Under the pieces are notes generated by a model that searched no databases, was not told the DNA's origin, and was given only the letters and a program-made list of their open reading frames with translations. The position numbers and the translations under genes are program-made. Of a stretch of DNA of 7,177 nucleotides, positions 4,593-7,177 are shown one piece after another; position 1 is the stretch's first letter, and each line of letters opens with the position of its first letter. Where the stretch lies: the NCBI GenBank assembly GCA_030613835.1, contig JAUWLH010000077.1, forward strand, positions 1-7,177. Reading direction: 5' to 3'. Source of the DNA: Candidatus Bathyarchaeota archaeon. GTDB lineage: Archaea; Thermoproteota; Bathyarchaeia; TCS64.

Positions 4593-5933
4593 TTACTCAG
4601 GGCATAATAATTTGGTGAATTCACGGATATCGCCTAAATATTCAATTTCTCTAACCATGGAGATTATCCGTTCGACTCGACTCGCTGAGAAAAAGTCACC
4701 GACGTTTGCCCTGAACTTGTCTTGAACCTCATCATTAGTGGCCCGAGTTTTGGACCAACGAGAGCTTGCAACACACGCCTCAAGACGTTCACCGGTGTTC
4801 AATGTAATTACAACGCGAGCCGTCCGTTTTCTGGTAAGTAACTCATCCTCAACGGATTCACAGCCAACGTGGATACAGTCAGCGAGACCTCGTACCTTAA
4901 CGTCCCGTATCCAAGGGTTCTCCGAGTGTTCAGGCAGTAATTGCCTGTGGACCAGCATCGAGGCCGCCAAGAACGGGATGTTTAACTTTGCCCCGATCGG
5001 GGTGTCGGGGTTGCTTTCTTCGCTGAGATCGACTCCGAAACGGTATGTGTCTATCTCCACTTTTTCTATTTTATCTGGCCCGAGGTCAGGGGTTTCTCTC
5101 ATCAGTTTTTCGAGTGCCGATAGTGTAGGATGAGCCAACGTACAGCTGGGGAACGGCTTGATGTGGAACGTCATCCCAATTTCCCCAATGTTGAGGGCGG
5201 TATCGAGTGTCTCGGCGTCGGGGGTCCCATCCAGCCAGTTCATGAACAAACCTCTGGTCCCTTCGAAAATCGTGTTTGGTCCTGTTAATCCGAGTTTGCT
5301 GAGTTGAGCGGATTGAACCCCCAGCATATTGCCCCATCCTCCATACAGGTCCTTCACGGTCGAGCCCCTCGTGAACGACTCGAATGGTGCCGCTGGGCTG
5401 AGGGTGGCGGCTATGCTTATTGCATTGGCTGTCTCCTCACTAGTCAAACCTAGCAAGTTGGAGCAGGCAGTGGATGAAATGAAGGCGGCTATGTACGCAG
5501 GCCAGTGAAGCCCCCTTTTCTCGATGTTAGAGGCAAGAAGTTTTCTGAGAATTACGCCCGTAATATAGCCGATCTTCAGGCTCTGCAGTAAGCATTCGCC
5601 GCTTGTTCCTTGTTGCTCACCCAATGCGATGGTTGCGGGTATCATGGAGTCATGGGAATCGTACTCAAGGTGACTGCTGGAGGCACCATTAGCCAGCGCT
5701 GCTAGGTGCGCCTGTGTCTTCATATCGGTCCCCCATATGGTGGAGTCCCCGTTGCAATGGTTCTGTTCGACGTACGATGAGACCTCTTGACCAAGTGCCA
5801 GTCTCCTAGCGGCAAGCCCGCATCCAATCCTATCAAGTAGGGCGTTCTTCAGTTCACTTTTCTCGCTATCGGTGATGAGCTGTGATTTTACTTGCTGGAT
5901 TATCTCTACGAGTTTTGATAGGATTGTACTCAT
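4593..5933 (-). CDS. MmgE/PrpD family protein (2-methylcitrate dehydratase / cis-aconitate decarboxylase superfamily)
   Basis: A 446-residue cytosolic protein of the usual MmgE/PrpD length. Visible family motifs: LLDRIGCGLAA (32-42), ANGASSSHLEYDSHD (81-95, the usual ANGxxxHxxDxDD region), RGLHWPAYIAAF (140-151), SFTRGSTVKDLYGGW (186-200), GLTGPNTIFEGTRGLF (215-230) and KPFPSCTLAHPTLSAL (259-274). Positions equivalent to active-site residues of cis-aconitate decarboxylase look kept at Asp92, His143, Lys194 and His268, but the usual His-Pro after the first motif is Ile98-Pro99. Superfamily members dehydrate or decarboxylate tricarboxylic acids; the substrate cannot be named, and no other methylcitrate-cycle gene is near. 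ATG at 5933 is chosen because GGGA lies about 7 bases before it; a TTG at 5945 is the alternative and would suit a leaderless transcript from the TATA-like box at 5967-5974. It lies 78 bp after the VOC gene on the same strand. Confidence 0.88.
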   Translation of the reverse strand: MSTILSKLVEIIQQVKSQLITDSEKSELKNALLDRIGCGLAARRLALGQEVSSYVEQNHCNGDSTIWGTDMKTQAHLAALANGASSSHLEYDSHDSMIPATIALGEQQGTSGECLLQSLKIGYITGVILRKLLASNIEKRGLHWPAYIAAFISSTACSNLLGLTSEETANAISIAATLSPAAPFESFTRGSTVKDLYGGWGNMLGVQSAQLSKLGLTGPNTIFEGTRGLFMNWLDGTPDAETLDTALNIGEIGMTFHIKPFPSCTLAHPTLSALEKLMRETPDLGPDKIEKVEIDTYRFGVDLSEESNPDTPIGAKLNIPFLAASMLVHRQLLPEHSENPWIRDVKVRGLADCIHVGCESVEDELLTRKRTARVVITLNTGERLEACVASSRWSKTRATNDEVQDKFRANVGDFFSASRVERIISMVREIEYLGDIREFTKLLCPE

Positions 5934-5966
5934 GTAGCTTCCCAACCTAATGGGGATGTCCCGGTG

Positions 5967-5974
5967 AATAAAGA
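5967..5974 (-). promoter_or_regulatory. TATA-like box upstream of the MmgE/PrpD gene
   Basis: On the minus strand TCTTTATT is centred about 38 bp before the ATG at 5933 and 26 bp before the alternative TTG at 5945. It implies that the gene can be transcribed on its own as well as by read-through from the VOC gene. Confidence 0.35.
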
Positions 5975-6011
5975 GATGCTTGAAAATTCTTACCTGAACT
6001 TGTGCTTACAG

Positions 6012-6416
6012 TTATCTTTCACCGATATCCTGAATGAACCTCAGCAGGTACCCGTCAGGGTCCTGCACGAGGAACTCGATCTGGCCGAACTCGGTGTCCT
6101 CGCCCCTGTACCAGCTCTCCTTGAGGGGGCGGAACAGGGCGATACCCTCCTCGTCAAGTCTCTCAACGAGGACAGAGACATCGCTCACCTCGATCTGGAA
6201 GTTTAACCCCCTCCCGAATGGGGATTCAAGCTCCCCCGTCCACCAGTGGTTATTGATTTCCTCGACCATTAGTTGTGAGCCCTCAAGTGATAGGAAGTAG
6301 AACTTTTCCTCGGGCCGGGAGTACTCGACCGTGAACCCGATGGTTTCCGTGTAAAAATGTAGGCTTTTCTGAATATCTGTCACGGACAGCTCCGGGATGA
6401 GCTTGTTAAATATCAT
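6012..6416 (-). CDS. VOC superfamily (glyoxalase/bleomycin-resistance-like) protein
   Basis: A 134-residue cytosolic protein with two beta-alpha-beta-beta-beta modules (about 5-52 and 70-128), the vicinal oxygen chelate fold. The N-terminal signature is PELSVTDIQKSLHFYTETIGF (8-28), and the C-terminal signature is FLVQDPDGYLLRFIQ (115-129). Metal-binding positions typical of glyoxalase I or dioxygenases look absent: the second-module strand has Asn72 in FGRGLNFQIEV where His is often found, and the final Glu of DPDGxxxEF is Arg126. That points to the non-metal, ligand-binding branch represented by bleomycin-resistance proteins, but the true ligand is unknown. ATG at 6416 has GATGAGG directly before it and a weak TATA element (CGTTAAAT, about 6440-6447, minus) about 27 bp upstream. 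Same strand as the MmgE/PrpD gene 78 bp downstream; a joint pathway role is possible but not shown. Confidence 0.85.
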   Translation of the reverse strand: MIFNKLIPELSVTDIQKSLHFYTETIGFTVEYSRPEEKFYFLSLEGSQLMVEEINNHWWTGELESPFGRGLNFQIEVSDVSVLVERLDEEGIALFRPLKESWYRGEDTEFGQIEFLVQDPDGYLLRFIQDIGER

Positions 6417-6528
6417 ACCTCATCCAGTCACCGTCATAGATTTAACGGCATGTGTTTGAATCCTGCTGGTAGTCTTCTATACCCTTCGGTTCATCCCTGC
6501 TTCAATCCAAAATTTTATCCTCAATTCT

Positions 6529-6543
6529 AGGTGGCTCGCACCT
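6529..6543. terminator. Short hairpin after the MFS gene
   Basis: AGGTG-GCTCG-CACCT is a perfect 5-bp stem with a 5-base loop, 22 bp beyond the stop of the MFS gene. On the minus strand it is followed by an AT-rich stretch with a short T run. The stem is short enough to arise by chance and archaeal termination does not need one, so it is only a candidate. Confidence 0.2.
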
Positions 6544-6565
6544 GGTGATCAGCGAGAGACCTCGG

Positions 6566-7177
6566 CTACATGCTTATCTCTCGTGACATGACCCAGAATG
6601 ATATCACGCTGAGGACGCTGATGAAGCCGGAGAAGTAGAAAACCGAGCCCATGCCATAGGTGTCCAGAAGGAACCCTGAGAAGACGGGCCCAATCATCTG
6701 GCCGATGCTCATGGCGGTGTTGAAGACGCCAACCGTGGAGCCCGAGCCCAGCTTCCTACCCTCCTTGGCGATGATAGCCGTCACAGCGGGCAACGACAGC
6801 GCGCTACCCATGGACACAATCATTCTGGCGACAAATATCTCGGCGATGGTTCCGGTCTGCACCATGTAGAAGTAGCCCACCGAGGCAAGCAAGCCACCTC
6901 CGATGAGCAGCATTTTCCTGTTAACCCTGTCAGCCAGGATTCCCATCGGGGTCTGGAGAAAGGCGTTCAGGAAGATGCCCGTGGAGAGGATGATGCCGAT
7001 ATAGGTGCTTGATAGGCCCAGAATCTGGACGACATACAGGGGAAGGAAGCTCATAATCGTGCCCCTCCCCAAGGCGTTCACCGCGCGATAGATGAGGATG
7101 CTGCTCAGGGTCTTGTTTGCGAGAATCTCCCTTATTGGTACAGGTGATTGTCTGGGGTTCATACCCAGAGACTCCTC
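6566..7177 (-). CDS. Major facilitator superfamily transporter, partial (half with six helices visible)
   Basis: The minus-strand frame is open to the right edge, so the visible 203 residues are the end of a longer protein. Six hydrophobic helices follow a charged segment (EESLGMNPRQSPVPIREILANKT). That lead-in looks like the central cytoplasmic loop of a 12-helix MFS protein, so this is probably the C-terminal half; ATG at 7162 is then an internal Met. Counting from that Met, the loop GILADRVNRK (74-83) is MFS motif A, RMIVSMGSALSLPAV (113-127) is the following helix signature, and GQMIGPVFSGFLLD (154-167) resembles the motif-C type GP/G pattern of drug:H+ antiporters. Family role: secondary transport across the cytoplasmic membrane; substrate unknown, with drug or metabolite export the commonest guess for this subgroup. 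If the frame closed just beyond the edge, it would instead be a six-helix half transporter. It ends about 150 bp before the VOC gene on the same strand. Confidence 0.85.
   Translation of the reverse strand, partial: EESLGMNPRQSPVPIREILANKTLSSILIYRAVNALGRGTIMSFLPLYVVQILGLSSTYIGIILSTGIFLNAFLQTPMGILADRVNRKMLLIGGGLLASVGYFYMVQTGTIAEIFVARMIVSMGSALSLPAVTAIIAKEGRKLGSGSTVGVFNTAMSIGQMIGPVFSGFLLDTYGMGSVFYFSGFISVLSVISFWVMSREISM

Noticed and set aside
4427..4618. A 63-codon plus-strand frame after the FtsH-like gene
   Set aside because: It runs into the end of the MmgE/PrpD gene on the other strand, is Ser/Pro/Leu rich, and has no motif.
4738..5133. A 131-codon plus-strand frame inside the MmgE/PrpD gene
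   Set aside because: Antisense shadow; the opposite strand carries clear family motifs over the full length.
5950..5963. GGGGATGTCCC palindrome upstream of the MmgE/PrpD gene
   Set aside because: The symmetric arms are only four bases each and too close for a hairpin; no second copy was seen, so an operator call is not supported.
6566..7162. A genuine six-helix half-size MFS transporter starting at ATG 7162
   Set aside because: The frame stays open to the window edge and begins with a charged segment like the central loop of a 12-helix MFS protein, so truncation by the window is the simpler reading.

Overview
This 7.2 kb window looks archaeal. Most genes have an archaeal-type TATA box (TTTATAAG, TTTTTATG, TTTTTATT, CGTTAAAT) centred about 26-38 bp upstream of the start, which implies leaderless or very short-leader transcripts. 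One upstream region carries GGTGATCC, the classic complement of the 16S rRNA 3' end. The protein families also fit: an archaeal winged-helix regulator paired with a four-helix membrane protein, and a CooC-type ATPase. AGA/AGG arginine codons are frequent. The phylum cannot be fixed from the sequence alone; Thermoplasmatota- or Bathyarchaeia-like lineages are a guess from the style of the regulator/membrane pair.

Layout. Bases 1-416 (minus) hold the N-terminal part of a secreted, glycine-rich protein cut by the window edge. It is divergent from an overlapping pair on the plus strand: a winged-helix DNA-binding protein (569-910) and a four-helix membrane protein (900-1316). The 152-bp divergent spacer carries a repeated rTTAAyCCC-like motif that may be an operator. 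Converging on the pair by a 12-bp overlap is a CooC/MinD-type nickel-insertion ATPase (1305-2063, minus), with no CO dehydrogenase gene in view. Then comes an unrecognised small protein (2279-2695, minus) whose N-terminal part spans a run of ten G, divergent from the most unusual gene here.

That gene (2823-4358, plus) encodes a 511-residue FtsH-like protein (AAA ATPase plus M41 peptidase fold) without membrane anchors. Its zinc motif is stretched by one residue (HEFGGH instead of HExxH), and several ATPase positions are changed (Walker B DD, lost aromatic pore residue, lost sensor-1 Asn). FtsH is normally a bacterial/organellar membrane protease and is generally absent from archaea, so this looks like a divergent cytosolic FtsH relative, possibly a pseudo-protease. 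It is my main candidate for something undescribed.

The right third is all minus strand: a possible frameshifted remnant of a small gene (4387-4535), an MmgE/PrpD-family protein (4593-5933), a VOC-fold protein (6012-6416), and the end of an MFS transporter running off the right edge (6566-7177). The MmgE/PrpD and VOC genes are 78 bp apart and may be co-transcribed, although each has its own TATA-like box. No rRNA, tRNA, CRISPR array or insertion sequence was seen, and no gene-free stretch exceeds 300 bases.
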